A DNA stretch of 64,000 bases from Bacteroidota bacterium (GTDB lineage: Bacteria; Bacteroidota; Bacteroidia; Sphingobacteriales; Sphingobacteriaceae), in NCBI GenBank assembly GCA_023450085.1, contig JAEXHI010000010.1, positions 1-64,000 of the forward strand. The letters are read 5' to 3'. Positions 24,307 through 33,654 of the stretch are shown in pieces. The notes beneath the pieces are model-generated. The model had not been told where the DNA came from, did no database searches, and worked only from the letters and a program-made list of their open reading frames with translations. Within the stretch, counting starts at the first letter, position 1; each line of letters starts with the position of its first letter. The translations under genes were made by a program, and so were the position numbers.

Positions 24307-24843
24307 ATGAGTAATATCAAATATATTTTAGGCAGCTTTGGAGATCCTGATGAGATGCTAAGCGGCATCAAAAAATTACAGGAGAACAACATCTCTATAT
24401 ATGATGTTTATACCCCTATGCCTATTCACGGTATCGAAGCGAAATTGGGAGTTAAAAGATCTAGATTAGATATTGCCGCTTTCTTTTTCGGAATTACGGG
24501 TACAATAACCATGCTTACTGGAGTTTATTTAGCTACTGTAGTAGATTGGCCAGTAAACATTGGTGGTAAAACGCACTTTGCATTACCAGATTTTATTCCA
24601 ATTACTTTTGAGTTAACCATTCTATTCTGTGCATTTGGTTTAGTAGGTTCATATTATGCCTCAACCCATTTGTTTCCAGGAAGAGCACCAAGAGTAATGG
24701 ACTTACGTGCAACTGACGATCGTTTTGTCATTGCTATTGATGCCAAACAAAATACAGAACACGAAAAAATTGACGAACTTTTAAAAGGTGCAGGCGCTTT
24801 AGAAGTTAAGCATAATGAAAGGAAGTATATTAGCTATGAATAA
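24307..24843 (+). CDS. actD: Alternative complex III subunit ActD (DUF3341)
   Basis: A 178-aa protein of the DUF3341 family: N-terminal cytoplasmic-type domain (YILGSFGDPDEMLSGIKKLQ, then VYTPMPIHGIEAKLG), two membrane helices (about 58-80 and 97-118), and a C-terminal soluble tail (DDRFVIAIDA). It is the small peripheral/membrane subunit of ACIII. Its last 8 bp overlap the start of actE. Confidence 0.92.
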   Translation: MSNIKYILGSFGDPDEMLSGIKKLQENNISIYDVYTPMPIHGIEAKLGVKRSRLDIAAFFFGITGTITMLTGVYLATVVDWPVNIGGKTHFALPDFIPITFELTILFCAFGLVGSYYASTHLFPGRAPRVMDLRATDDRFVIAIDAKQNTEHEKIDELLKGAGALEVKHNERKYISYE

Positions 24844-25423
24844 GAATAAGATTGTTTTAGGAGCATTTAGCTTACTAGCTTCTGTAGCAATGCTTTCGGC
24901 CTGTAGAGACAACAAAAGTACAGGTTTGGAATACGCAAGGAATATGTATGACCCGATTGCATACAATCAGGATCAGCCTAACAAAAACTTTGCGAACGGA
25001 GCAACGTCACAAACGCCACCTCCAAACACCAACCCAGTTGATTTTATCAGATACGAATATCCAAACACAAAAGAAGGATATGAGGCTTCTGCAGCATTGG
25101 TAAACCCATTAGCTTTAACAGAGAAAAACCTGGTTCAAGGAAAACACTTCTATACTGTTTTCTGCTCACCTTGCCACGGCGAGAAAGGCGACGGACAGGG
25201 CCATATCGTGAAATTGGATAAAGGTATTTCAGGTGTACCTGCTTATCACGGAGCTGATGCGAATTCATCTCGCGGAGGTTTAATGAAAGATATGCCGGCT
25301 GGAAAAATTTATCATACCATTATGTATGGTTTGAACGCAATGGGGTCTCATGCTTCACAACTTAGCCCAGAAGAAAGATGGAAAGTGGTGATGTATGTTC
25401 AACAATTACAAAAAATACAATAA
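24836..25423 (+). CDS. actE: Alternative complex III, monoheme cytochrome c lipoprotein ActE
   Basis: A 195-aa lipoprotein. Signal peptide MNKNKIVLGAFSLLASVAML with lipid Cys23 in SACRDN; one heme site CSPCH (110-114) followed by GEKGDGQGHIV, and a distal Met region MKDMPAGKIYHTIMYG. It passes electrons from ACIII towards the oxidase. The ATG at 24836 is chosen over 24815 because it directly precedes a standard lipoprotein signal, and because overlap with actD is then only 8 bp. Confidence 0.92.
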   Translation: MNKNKIVLGAFSLLASVAMLSACRDNKSTGLEYARNMYDPIAYNQDQPNKNFANGATSQTPPPNTNPVDFIRYEYPNTKEGYEASAALVNPLALTEKNLVQGKHFYTVFCSPCHGEKGDGQGHIVKLDKGISGVPAYHGADANSSRGGLMKDMPAGKIYHTIMYGLNAMGSHASQLSPEERWKVVMYVQQLQKIQ

Positions 25424-25438
25424 GAAAAGCAGATATAA

Positions 25439-26674
25439 ATGGGAACTCATCATTATAATTTAAGTGAACAATTTGAGTTTACTGGGAAAGTAAAAACCCT
25501 GAGTATTGTTGGTATCGTTATCGGTATCTTAACCATAGCTTACGGCTTATTCTTTAACAGTGACGAAATTACACATGAGCGTACTTTTGCCAATCTATTG
25601 TTGATGGGCTACTACTTTGCATGTGTTTGTATGTCTGCAACATTCTTCTTAGCAATACAGTTTGTTGCTCAAGCAGGATGGTCAGCATCTATATTACGTG
25701 TACCGCAAGCCATGGCAAAAAACTTGCCTTGGGCAGCTTTAATCTTAATTGCCATCACTGGTTTTGGATTATACACACATAACCTTTATCACCACTGGCA
25801 TGCAGAAGGATTAACAGATCCTAACTCGCCACACTACGACAGCTTAATTGCAGGTAAAGCAGTATTCTTAAACGTACCTTTCTTCATGATCAGACAGGTA
25901 GTGTTTATGGGATCATATGCAATTTTTGCTCATTTTGTAACCAAGTGGTCGTATAACGAAGATTTAACAGGAGGATTAACTTCTTACAACAAAAGTTTTA
26001 AATACTCTTGTATCTTCTTAGTAATCTACGGATTTACTACACCAATCTTTGCTTTTGATAACATCATGTCATTAGAAGCACACTGGTTCTCTACCATGTT
26101 CGGTTGGTACAACTTTGCTTCAATGTGGGTAAGTACTTTGGCTATCATCGCTATCGTAATTATCTTATTAAGAAAAGCAGGATACATGAGCTGGGTAAAC
26201 AATAGCCACCTACATAACTTAGGTCAGTTTATCTTTGGTTTCTCTATCTTCTGGACTTATGTTTGGTTTGCTCAATTCTTGTTGATCTACTATGCAAACA
26301 TGTCAGAAGAGACTGTTTATTTCTACAAACGTTTCAATAGCTACGAGTTCTGGTTTTACCTTAACTTAGTGTTAAACTTCTTATCACCTTTATTATTATT
26401 AATGGATCGTGATAACAAGAGAAGTGAAAATATCCTATTAGTGGTTTCTATCATTGTAGTATGTGGTCACTGGGTAGATTACTACCAAATGATTATGCCA
26501 GGTGTATTTGAGTTTGGTGCGAAGAGCGGTAGTGGATTCGGTATTTTAGAAATCGGTATCACGCTTGGCTTTGTGGGCTTGTTTACTTACACAGTATTAA
26601 GTGCATTGAGCAAAAAACCTTTGGTGGCGAAAAACCATCCACTTTTACAGGAGAGTTTAAACCACCACCTATAA
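25439..26674 (+). CDS. actF: Alternative complex III membrane subunit ActF
   Basis: A 411-aa polytopic protein with about ten helices, related to ActC. Conserved elements include LTIAYGLFFNSDEITHERTFANLL, the AMAKNLPWAALI turn and LEAHWFSTMFGWYNFAS. It forms the second half of the membrane core of ACIII. The start is 15 bp after the actE stop. The following 65 bp separate it from coxB. Confidence 0.93.
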   Translation: MGTHHYNLSEQFEFTGKVKTLSIVGIVIGILTIAYGLFFNSDEITHERTFANLLLMGYYFACVCMSATFFLAIQFVAQAGWSASILRVPQAMAKNLPWAALILIAITGFGLYTHNLYHHWHAEGLTDPNSPHYDSLIAGKAVFLNVPFFMIRQVVFMGSYAIFAHFVTKWSYNEDLTGGLTSYNKSFKYSCIFLVIYGFTTPIFAFDNIMSLEAHWFSTMFGWYNFASMWVSTLAIIAIVIILLRKAGYMSWVNNSHLHNLGQFIFGFSIFWTYVWFAQFLLIYYANMSEETVYFYKRFNSYEFWFYLNLVLNFLSPLLLLMDRDNKRSENILLVVSIIVVCGHWVDYYQMIMPGVFEFGAKSGSGFGILEIGITLGFVGLFTYTVLSALSKKPLVAKNHPLLQESLNHHL

Positions 26675-26739
26675 TAAAAAATACGGTTTACAATAAATAA
26701 GTAATATAACTACGGTACATCGTACTACTTTTAAAGAAA

Positions 26740-27996
26740 ATGAGTTTAAGAAAATTAATCGTTAATAAAACAATGGCAGCGTTAGCAGTATTATTTACTG
26801 TTTTCTCAAGCGCTAATGCCTTTGCTCAAGAAGCAGCAGCAGCCGCTACGGCTAAACCTGTAGACATGGGTCCGGTACATAAAAATGCATTATTTTATGT
26901 ACTATTGTTCTTGCTTCTATGTTTATTCATTGCAATTGTTGGTAAAGCATTAAAAGTATATGAATTAACCCGCGAAACGCAAGGTAAGCCAGAAGGAATC
27001 AACTGGAATACTGTAAACGCTGTAATATTTGCTCTATTCTTAGTCGTAGGTCTATACGGTGTATATTGGGAATATACAGTACATGGTACAATGATCACTC
27101 ATATGCACGAAGCGGCATCTGAGCACGGTCAACGTATTGATGAGATGTTTAAATTAACATTGATCATTACTACCATTGTATTTATTCTTACGCACATTGT
27201 TCTTTTTGCATTCGCTTATTTCTACAGAGCTTCTGACAAAAGAAAAGCTTATTACTATCCTCACAACAATACCATTGAGAAAATTTGGACAATCGTTCCT
27301 GCTTTGGTATTAACCTTATTGGTATTGAAAGGCTTCTTGACTTGGAGATCTATTTTCTACAAAGTAGAAGATCCTAAAAATAGAGCAATCAACATCGAGG
27401 TAACCTCATCTCAGTTCTTATGGGAAATTCGTTATCCAGGAGCTGATGCTATTGTAGGTAAGAAAAACTACAAGTTGATTACTGCAATCAATAGCTTAGG
27501 TATTGATTTTACAGATAAAAACAGTTTAGACGATTTAACGGCTGATGAAATTGTAATTCCGGTTAACAAACCAGTTCGTTTTATCTTGACCAGTAAAGAT
27601 GTTATTCATAGTTTCTATATGCCTCATTTCAGGGTACAATTAAATACTGTACCAGGTATGACCTCATATTTTGAGTTTACACCTACTGTTACTACTGAGG
27701 ATATGAAAACTAAGCTTAATAATCCTAAATTCAATTACATTTTATTGTGTGCTAAAATTTGTGGAGCAAACCACTTTAACATGCAGAAAAATGTAAGGGT
27801 TGTAAGCGAAAAGGAATACCAAGAGTGGTTAACTAAACAAACACCTTATTTAACCAACGACTTGAGAAAAGCATTTAATTTGCCAGTTCCAGTAGAAGCA
27901 GCTGCACCAGCAGCTACAGAAGCTCCTGCTGATACTACGGCAACAGCTGCTAAAGTAGCATTAGATGTAAAAAACCAAATAGCTTTAAAAAAATAA
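26740..27996 (+). CDS. coxB: Cytochrome c oxidase subunit II (CuA)
   Basis: A 418-aa subunit that takes electrons from cytochrome c through a binuclear CuA site. N-terminal signal-like segment (ends SSANAFAQ), an extra membrane helix (about 50-70), then the usual helix pair (about 135-160 and 185-205) and a cupredoxin domain: VIHSFYMPHFRVQLN and CAKICGANHFNM with ligands C337, C341, H345 and M348. The common CuA residue Glu in CSEIC is Lys here. No fused heme c domain (no CxxCH), unlike caa3 enzymes. A low-complexity Ala/Thr/Glu C-terminus follows. coxA starts 21 bp later. Confidence 0.94.
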   Translation: MSLRKLIVNKTMAALAVLFTVFSSANAFAQEAAAAATAKPVDMGPVHKNALFYVLLFLLLCLFIAIVGKALKVYELTRETQGKPEGINWNTVNAVIFALFLVVGLYGVYWEYTVHGTMITHMHEAASEHGQRIDEMFKLTLIITTIVFILTHIVLFAFAYFYRASDKRKAYYYPHNNTIEKIWTIVPALVLTLLVLKGFLTWRSIFYKVEDPKNRAINIEVTSSQFLWEIRYPGADAIVGKKNYKLITAINSLGIDFTDKNSLDDLTADEIVIPVNKPVRFILTSKDVIHSFYMPHFRVQLNTVPGMTSYFEFTPTVTTEDMKTKLNNPKFNYILLCAKICGANHFNMQKNVRVVSEKEYQEWLTKQTPYLTNDLRKAFNLPVPVEAAAPAATEAPADTTATAAKVALDVKNQIALKK

Positions 27997-28017
27997 TAAT
28001 ACTGGAAAAACCTTATT

Positions 28018-29889
28018 ATGTCAACAATATCATTACACGATACACACCACGACGATCATGGACATGGCCATCACCATGAAACGTTCTTAACTAAATACGT
28101 ATTTAGTCAAGATCACAAAATGATTGCCAAGCAGTTTTTAATAACTGGTATCATTATGGCAGTTATCGCAATGCTTTTATCTATCCTATTTAGGATTCAG
28201 CTTGCTTGGCCAGATAAATCTTTTCCTTTATTAGAAACATTTTTAGGTAAATGGGCTGAAGGCGGAAGAATTAAGCCAGACTTTTTCTTGGCTTTGGTAA
28301 CCATCCACGGTACCATCATGGTATTCTTTGTATTAACTGCTGGTTTAAGTGGTACTTTTAGTAACTTGTTAATCCCATTGCAGATTGGTGCTAGAGATAT
28401 GGCTTCGCCATTTTTGAACATGCTTTCTTACTGGTTCTTCCTAACTGCATGTTTAGTGATGATGGGATCTTTCTTTACGCAAACGGGACCTGCTAGTGCT
28501 GGTTGGACGATTTATCCTCCACTCTCTGCAGTACCTAAAGCAATGCCTGGTTCACAAATTGGTATGACCTTGTGGTTAATCAGTATGGTTCTTTTCGTAG
28601 CATCATCTTTAATGGGTGGTATCAACTACGTAAGTACTATCTTGAACATGCGTACAAAAGGAATGGACCTTTGGAAAATGCCTTTAACCATTTGGGCTTT
28701 GTTCTTAACAGCAGTACTAGGTATTTTATCATTCCCTGTATTGGTAGCGGGTGTAGTACTTTTAGTATTCGACCGTAGCTTTGGTACAAGTTTCTATTTG
28801 TCAGATTTAGTATTCGGTACTCAAATTTTACCTAACGAAGGTGGTTCTCCAATTTTGTGGCAACACTTATTCTGGTTCTTAGGTCACCCTGAGGTATATA
28901 TCGTAATCATGCCTGCTTTGGGTATTTCTTCAGAGATCATCTCTGTAAATGCTAGAAAGCCGATTTTTGGTTACCACGCGATGGTTTATTCATTGATGGG
29001 TATTACTATTCTATCATTCATCGTTTGGGGTCACCACATGTTTGTAACAGGTATGAACCCGTTATTGGGTGGTGTGTTTATGATCACTACATTGATCATT
29101 GCGGTACCATCAGCGGTAAAAACCTTTAACTACTTGGCTACTTTGTGGAGAGGTAATATCAGATTTACGCCAGCGATGTTGTTCGCTATCGGTTTGGTAT
29201 CTTTCTTCATCTCTGGTGGTTTAACAGGTATCTTCTTAGGTAATGCTTCATTAGATATTAACTTACACGATACTTACTTTGTAGTAGCTCACTTCCACTT
29301 GGTAATGGGTTCTGCAGCTATTTTTGGTATGCTTGCTGGTGTTTACCACTGGTATCCAAAAATGTTCGGTAGAATGATGAATCCTAAGTTGGCTTACTTA
29401 CACTTCTGGGTAACTTTCATTTGTGCTTACTTGGTATTCTTCCCTCTACACTTCTTAGGTTTAGATGGTGTACCACGTCGTTACTATGCATTTACCGAGT
29501 TTGAGTTCATGAACAAATGGTTAACGGTTAACGTATTTGTAACGTGGTCTGCAATTGTTGCAGCATTGGCTCAAGTAGCTTTCTTGTTTAACTTCTTCTA
29601 CTCAATGTTTAGAGGTAAAAAAGCTCCTCAAAACCCATGGAATGCAAATACTTTAGAGTGGACAACTCCAGTAGAACATTTACACGGAAACTGGCCAGGA
29701 GAAATCCCTACAGTATACCGTTGGCCATATGATTACAGTAAGCCAGGAGCTGAGGAAGACTTTATTCCTCAAACAGTTCCTTTCTCTCAAACAATGAGCT
29801 CTAACTTACCTCATGACTTTGAGGGTAACGAAGAAGCAGAGCGTATACAAAAAGAGTGGGAAGCAACAAATAAGCCAGTGCAAGAATAA
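28018..29889 (+). CDS. coxA: Cytochrome c oxidase subunit I
   Basis: A 623-aa catalytic subunit with 12 or more membrane helices. The heme and CuB ligands are visible: TIHGTIMVFF (low-spin heme), FLGHPEVYIVIMPALG (CuB His and the cross-linked Tyr), WGHHMFVTGM (CuB His pair), HDTYFVVAHFHLVMG (heme a3 and heme a histidines). A His-rich N-terminus (DTHHDDHGHGHHHE) is odd and may bind metal. It reduces oxygen to water and pumps protons. A terminator at 29920-29966 follows, so the downstream heme-synthesis genes may be partly separate. Confidence 0.96.
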   Translation: MSTISLHDTHHDDHGHGHHHETFLTKYVFSQDHKMIAKQFLITGIIMAVIAMLLSILFRIQLAWPDKSFPLLETFLGKWAEGGRIKPDFFLALVTIHGTIMVFFVLTAGLSGTFSNLLIPLQIGARDMASPFLNMLSYWFFLTACLVMMGSFFTQTGPASAGWTIYPPLSAVPKAMPGSQIGMTLWLISMVLFVASSLMGGINYVSTILNMRTKGMDLWKMPLTIWALFLTAVLGILSFPVLVAGVVLLVFDRSFGTSFYLSDLVFGTQILPNEGGSPILWQHLFWFLGHPEVYIVIMPALGISSEIISVNARKPIFGYHAMVYSLMGITILSFIVWGHHMFVTGMNPLLGGVFMITTLIIAVPSAVKTFNYLATLWRGNIRFTPAMLFAIGLVSFFISGGLTGIFLGNASLDINLHDTYFVVAHFHLVMGSAAIFGMLAGVYHWYPKMFGRMMNPKLAYLHFWVTFICAYLVFFPLHFLGLDGVPRRYYAFTEFEFMNKWLTVNVFVTWSAIVAALAQVAFLFNFFYSMFRGKKAPQNPWNANTLEWTTPVEHLHGNWPGEIPTVYRWPYDYSKPGAEEDFIPQTVPFSQTMSSNLPHDFEGNEEAERIQKEWEATNKPVQE

Positions 29890-29919
29890 GCACTGAGCTG
29901 ACCTTTGTCTAAAATATGT

Positions 29920-29966
29920 AATAAGGTATCTGCAAAGTGTTTTAACATTTACAGGTACCTTATTTT
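29920..29966 (+). terminator. Hairpin terminator between coxA and ctaA
   Basis: AATAAGGTATCTG and CAGGTACCTTATT pair (one bulge) around a loop of about 17 nt and are followed by TTTT. It may attenuate read-through from the act-cox genes. Confidence 0.6.
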
Positions 29967-29987
29967 TATAAATCTATCACATATTCA

Positions 29988-31049
29988 ATGATTGCTAAAT
30001 CTGAAAGTAGATTTATTAGAATAAATTTAATAACCATTATAGCTACTTTGGTAGTTATTTTGGCGGGCGGTATTGTTCGTAGTACAGGTTCAGGTATGGG
30101 CTGTCCTGACTGGCCTAAGTGCTTTGATCAATATATTCCACCCACTTCCGTTAAACAACTTCCTCCTGATTATGAAACTAAGTACGTAGAAGGAAGGAAA
30201 AAGAAGAACGAGAAGTTTGCCAAATACTTGGAAAGTATGGGCAAGCACCAATTAGCCGATAGTATCAGAAATGATCAATCGATATTGGTGCATGAAGAGT
30301 TTAATGCCGCAAAAACGTGGACAGAATATGTCAACAGGCTTACCGGAGCAATTCTAGGGATTTTCCTATTGTTAACTGCAATTTTTTCATTTGCGTATAA
30401 GAAGAAAGCCAAACGAATTATTATCCTTAGCTGGTTGAATATCCTTGTCGTTGGTTATCAGGCTTGGTTAGGTTCCATTGTGGTTTCTACCAATTTAACA
30501 CAATGGGTGGTAACAGTACATATGCTGTTGGCCTTGGTTATTTTGGGAATAGCCATTTATACTTATAACTACGCTAAGCAATTGCACAAGGAGCCAACGG
30601 TAATCATGTATCGCATCATGTGGTTGAAAGGGTTTTTGTTATTTACCATCATCATTTCTATCCTACAAATTATTTTAGGAACAGAGGTTAGGGAAGCGGT
30701 AGATAGCATTGCAAAGTCACTTCAATACAATGGACGAAATACGTGGGTAAGCAAAATAGGCAGTGTGTTCTCTTACCACAGAGACTTGGCTATTTTGGTA
30801 GGCATTAGCAATTTTATTGTTTATAAAATGGTAATTGACCGCTTTAGTGGCAAAGCTTGGCCATTAATTACGGCCAACTACTTAATGGTAACATTAATTG
30901 TTCAGGTGATCTCTGGATTTTTGTTATCGTACTTAGGTTTACCACCATATGCGCAGGCGATACATATTTTGTTTTCGACCATTATGTTTAGTCTGCAATA
31001 TTATTTGTACTTGTTGGTTTATAGGACTAAAACTTATAAAGCCGCTTAA
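29988..31049 (+). CDS. ctaA: Heme A synthase (COX15/CtaA family)
   Basis: A 353-aa protein with about eight helices that oxidises the methyl group of heme O to heme A. Features: GGIVRSTGSGMGCPDWPKCFDQYIPP after helix 1, with the conserved paired cysteines of the extracytoplasmic loop; His residues near WTEYVNRLTGAI, VVTVHMLLAL, YHRDLAILVG and QAIHILFST. It supplies cofactor for CoxA. It precedes ctaB by about 10 bp. Confidence 0.92.
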   Translation: MIAKSESRFIRINLITIIATLVVILAGGIVRSTGSGMGCPDWPKCFDQYIPPTSVKQLPPDYETKYVEGRKKKNEKFAKYLESMGKHQLADSIRNDQSILVHEEFNAAKTWTEYVNRLTGAILGIFLLLTAIFSFAYKKKAKRIIILSWLNILVVGYQAWLGSIVVSTNLTQWVVTVHMLLALVILGIAIYTYNYAKQLHKEPTVIMYRIMWLKGFLLFTIIISILQIILGTEVREAVDSIAKSLQYNGRNTWVSKIGSVFSYHRDLAILVGISNFIVYKMVIDRFSGKAWPLITANYLMVTLIVQVISGFLLSYLGLPPYAQAIHILFSTIMFSLQYYLYLLVYRTKTYKAA

Positions 31050-31059
31050 ATATTAAAAA

Positions 31060-31962
31060 TTGAAACAGTTTTTTTCAGATTTTTCAAAACTCATAAAATT
31101 CCGACTAACGTTCTTGGTGGTGTTTTCTGCGTCTGTTACGTTTTTAATTGGATCTAAAATCCAAGTAGACCGCGCCATTATTGATGAAATTAACTGGACC
31201 AATTGGTTGATTTTAATCGTAGGGGGGTTCTTAGTTACTGGAGCAGCAAACTGCTTTAACGAGATTATTGAGGTTGATTTGGATAAGCTCATGACCAGAA
31301 CCAAAGATAGACCAATGCCAGCAGGTCGTATGACTACTGGACAAGGTTTGGTATCGGGTTTGGTAATGGGGATTGCAGGTACTTGGTTATTAGGCAAACT
31401 TAATTTAGAGACGGGCTTGATTTCCGTATTTTCTATTTTGTTATATGCTTTTGCTTATACCCCATTAAAAAGAAAATCGCCCATTGCAGTTTTTGTAGGT
31501 GCTATACCAGGCGCTTTACCACCACTAATTGGCTATTTAGCGGCTATTGGCCATTCTCCGGTAGGTTATGTGCCTAGAGATTATCAAATTGCCATTATTC
31601 TATTTTTGGTGCAGTTTGTATGGCAATTCCCTCATTTTTGGTCAATTGCTTGGGTATTAGATGAAGATTACAGTAAAGCTGGCTTTAGGTTGTTGCCAAC
31701 CAAAAAAAGAGATAAAACAAGTGCCATTTTTACTTTGGCCAGTACCTTGATATTAATTCCAGTAAGCTTGTTGCCAACTTTCTATGGCTTTGGCGGCTAT
31801 TATATTGCCGGTGTTTCCGTAGTGCTTGGTTTATTGTTTAGCTGGTACGCTTATCAGTTGGTGGTAAAAATGGATTTGTCAAGTGCAAGAAAAGTGATGT
31901 TCTGTTCATTCTTTTACATCCCTTTGGTACAATTAATTTTATTGTTTGATTTAGTAGTATAA
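31060..31962 (+). CDS. ctaB: Protoheme IX farnesyltransferase (heme O synthase)
   Basis: A 300-aa UbiA-family enzyme that farnesylates heme B to heme O. The Asp motif NCFNEIIEVDLDKLMTRTKDRPMPAGR is intact, and the second region DEDYSKAGFRLLP is present; about nine helices. No ATG fits: the frame starts at TTG 31060, needed to keep the conserved first helix (residues 1-35, FSKLIKFRLTFLVVFSASVT); the first internal Met is already within the active-site motif. The ctaA-ctaB order supplies heme A for the oxidase around it. Confidence 0.92.
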   Translation: MKQFFSDFSKLIKFRLTFLVVFSASVTFLIGSKIQVDRAIIDEINWTNWLILIVGGFLVTGAANCFNEIIEVDLDKLMTRTKDRPMPAGRMTTGQGLVSGLVMGIAGTWLLGKLNLETGLISVFSILLYAFAYTPLKRKSPIAVFVGAIPGALPPLIGYLAAIGHSPVGYVPRDYQIAIILFLVQFVWQFPHFWSIAWVLDEDYSKAGFRLLPTKKRDKTSAIFTLASTLILIPVSLLPTFYGFGGYYIAGVSVVLGLLFSWYAYQLVVKMDLSSARKVMFCSFFYIPLVQLILLFDLVV

Positions 31963-31964
31963 AG

Positions 31965-32543
31965 ATGGTGAGTACAATGCAACAAGAGAACGTAGCGTTC
32001 AACTTTAAGCCCAAAAAATTTGTGGTTTGGTTGTTCGTGGTTTCTTCTACCATTATGTTTGGCGGATGGACCAGTTATTATCTTGTTTTTATGGCCTCAA
32101 AAGGTAAGGGGCATGGTTTAGTTTTACCAGAAGTTTTTACCTATAGCACAGCGGTGCTAGTGCTTAGCAGTGTCTGTTTGTTCATGGCTGCAAGAGCTTT
32201 AAAAAATGGCGATAAGTCGAAACAGAGAATGCTATTATGGCTAACTTTTGTTTTGGGTATCGTTTTTGGCGTATTACAATTCCAAGGCTGGGTAGGCCTT
32301 TACCATACTGGAGCAGTATTGGTGAACAATAACGCAGCTATTTCCATGATTTATGTAGTATCAGGTTTTCACTTGTTGCACATTTTGGCTGGTTTGGCAT
32401 TTGTGATGGGAAGCCTAATAGGCAGTTATAGAAATGTTTCTCCGGAGGTTGCTACCTTCCGTCAGGACATTACCTCAATATTTTGGCATTTTATAGATAT
32501 CTTATGGATATATCTATATGTTTTTTTACTTTTGAACAGTTAA
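31965..32543 (+). CDS. Cytochrome c oxidase subunit III-like, first copy
   Basis: A 192-aa protein with five helices matching the C-terminal part of subunit III: YHTGAVLVNNNAAISMIYVVSGFHLLHILAGL and a terminal FWHFIDILWIYLYVFLL. It is 2 bp after ctaB and 31 bp before a second subunit III. Two ATGs (31965 and 31977) are possible; the first is given. Duplicate subunit III genes are a feature of this oxidase type in Bacteroidota. Confidence 0.9.
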   Translation: MVSTMQQENVAFNFKPKKFVVWLFVVSSTIMFGGWTSYYLVFMASKGKGHGLVLPEVFTYSTAVLVLSSVCLFMAARALKNGDKSKQRMLLWLTFVLGIVFGVLQFQGWVGLYHTGAVLVNNNAAISMIYVVSGFHLLHILAGLAFVMGSLIGSYRNVSPEVATFRQDITSIFWHFIDILWIYLYVFLLLNS

Positions 32544-32574
32544 TTTTTTAACAAACTATTATACTAATTATTAA

Positions 32575-33276
32575 ATGGATTCATTATCGAAATTAGACCA
32601 AGTTAAAACAACCCCATGGGCCGGCGGTCGTTCGCCATGGTCGGTAGAGTATGGTAAAATAATGATGTGGTTTTTCTTGTTGTCAGATGCATTCACATTC
32701 TCATCGTTATTGGTTTATTATGGAGCGCAGAGATTTAGCAAGTTTGCTTGGCCAGATCCAGATTTGGTTTTCCAATCTATCCCAGGTTTTGCAGACCACG
32801 GTTATCCTTTGGTTTTTGTAGGTATAATGACTTTTATATTGATCATGAGTTCTGTAACCATGGTATTAGCCGTAGAAGCAGGACACAGAGGATCTAAAAA
32901 AGAAGTAATTGGGTGGATGGTAGCCACTATCATCGGTGGTTTCATGTTCTTGGGCTGTCAAGCTATAGAGTGGACTCACTTACACCACGAAGGTTTCTGG
33001 TGGGGACAAATCCCTAAAGAACTAGGACATTTCTTTGAAGGCGAAGTCTCCGCAGTATCTGCACAGCAGTTTGCCAACTTGTTCTTTACCATTACGGGTT
33101 TCCACGGTTTCCACGTATTCAGTGGTGTGGTGATCAATATTATCATTTTATGTATGGTAATTAACGGTACTTTCGAAAGACGTGGACATTACCTAATGGT
33201 TGAAAAAGTAGGTCTTTACTGGCACTTTGTAGACTTAGTTTGGGTATTCGTATTTACCTTCTTCTATTTGGTTTAA
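32575..33276 (+). CDS. coxC: Cytochrome c oxidase subunit III
   Basis: A 233-aa five-helix protein: WFFLLSDAFTFSSLLVYYGA near the N-terminus, FTITGFHGFHVFSGVVIN and the terminal YWHFVDLVWVFVFTFFYLV of subunit III. It stabilises subunit I and its proton uptake. About 45 residues between helices 1 and 2 are aromatic and charged. Subunit IV follows after 21 bp. Confidence 0.93.
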   Translation: MDSLSKLDQVKTTPWAGGRSPWSVEYGKIMMWFFLLSDAFTFSSLLVYYGAQRFSKFAWPDPDLVFQSIPGFADHGYPLVFVGIMTFILIMSSVTMVLAVEAGHRGSKKEVIGWMVATIIGGFMFLGCQAIEWTHLHHEGFWWGQIPKELGHFFEGEVSAVSAQQFANLFFTITGFHGFHVFSGVVINIIILCMVINGTFERRGHYLMVEKVGLYWHFVDLVWVFVFTFFYLV

Positions 33277-33297
33277 TTAGTTTTAAAGAGATTTATT

Positions 33298-33654
33298 ATG
33301 TCAGAACATCACACACATACATCAGAAGAGCACGGTCACGGAGAGCATGCTGCAATGACGAAGGGCAAGATTTGGAAAGTGTTTTTCATTCTTTTGTTCA
33401 TCACTGTAATTGAGTTTATCATTGCATTATGGGCAATCCCTGCGCATCATATGTCACAATCGGTTGGTAATTATGTTTACATTTTTCTAACCCTGTTAAA
33501 AGCTTTTTATATTGTGGCGTATTTCATGCACCTTAAATACGAGAAATTAGGACTGCAATTATCGCTAACAGTTTCCTTCGTATTTATCATTTACTTTATT
33601 GTATTGATGCTAATTGAAGGTGGCTATCTTCATGTGCACATGCCAAGAGTATAG
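33298..33654 (+). CDS. Cytochrome c oxidase subunit IV
   Basis: A 118-aa protein with a His-rich N-terminus (HHTHTSEEHGHGEH) and three membrane helices. MTKGKIWKVFFILLFITVIEFIIAL and the FLTLLKAFYIVAYFMHLKYE segment are diagnostic of the bacterial subunit IV family. Its stop is immediately followed by the ATG of the SCO-like gene. Confidence 0.92.
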   Translation: MSEHHTHTSEEHGHGEHAAMTKGKIWKVFFILLFITVIEFIIALWAIPAHHMSQSVGNYVYIFLTLLKAFYIVAYFMHLKYEKLGLQLSLTVSFVFIIYFIVLMLIEGGYLHVHMPRV

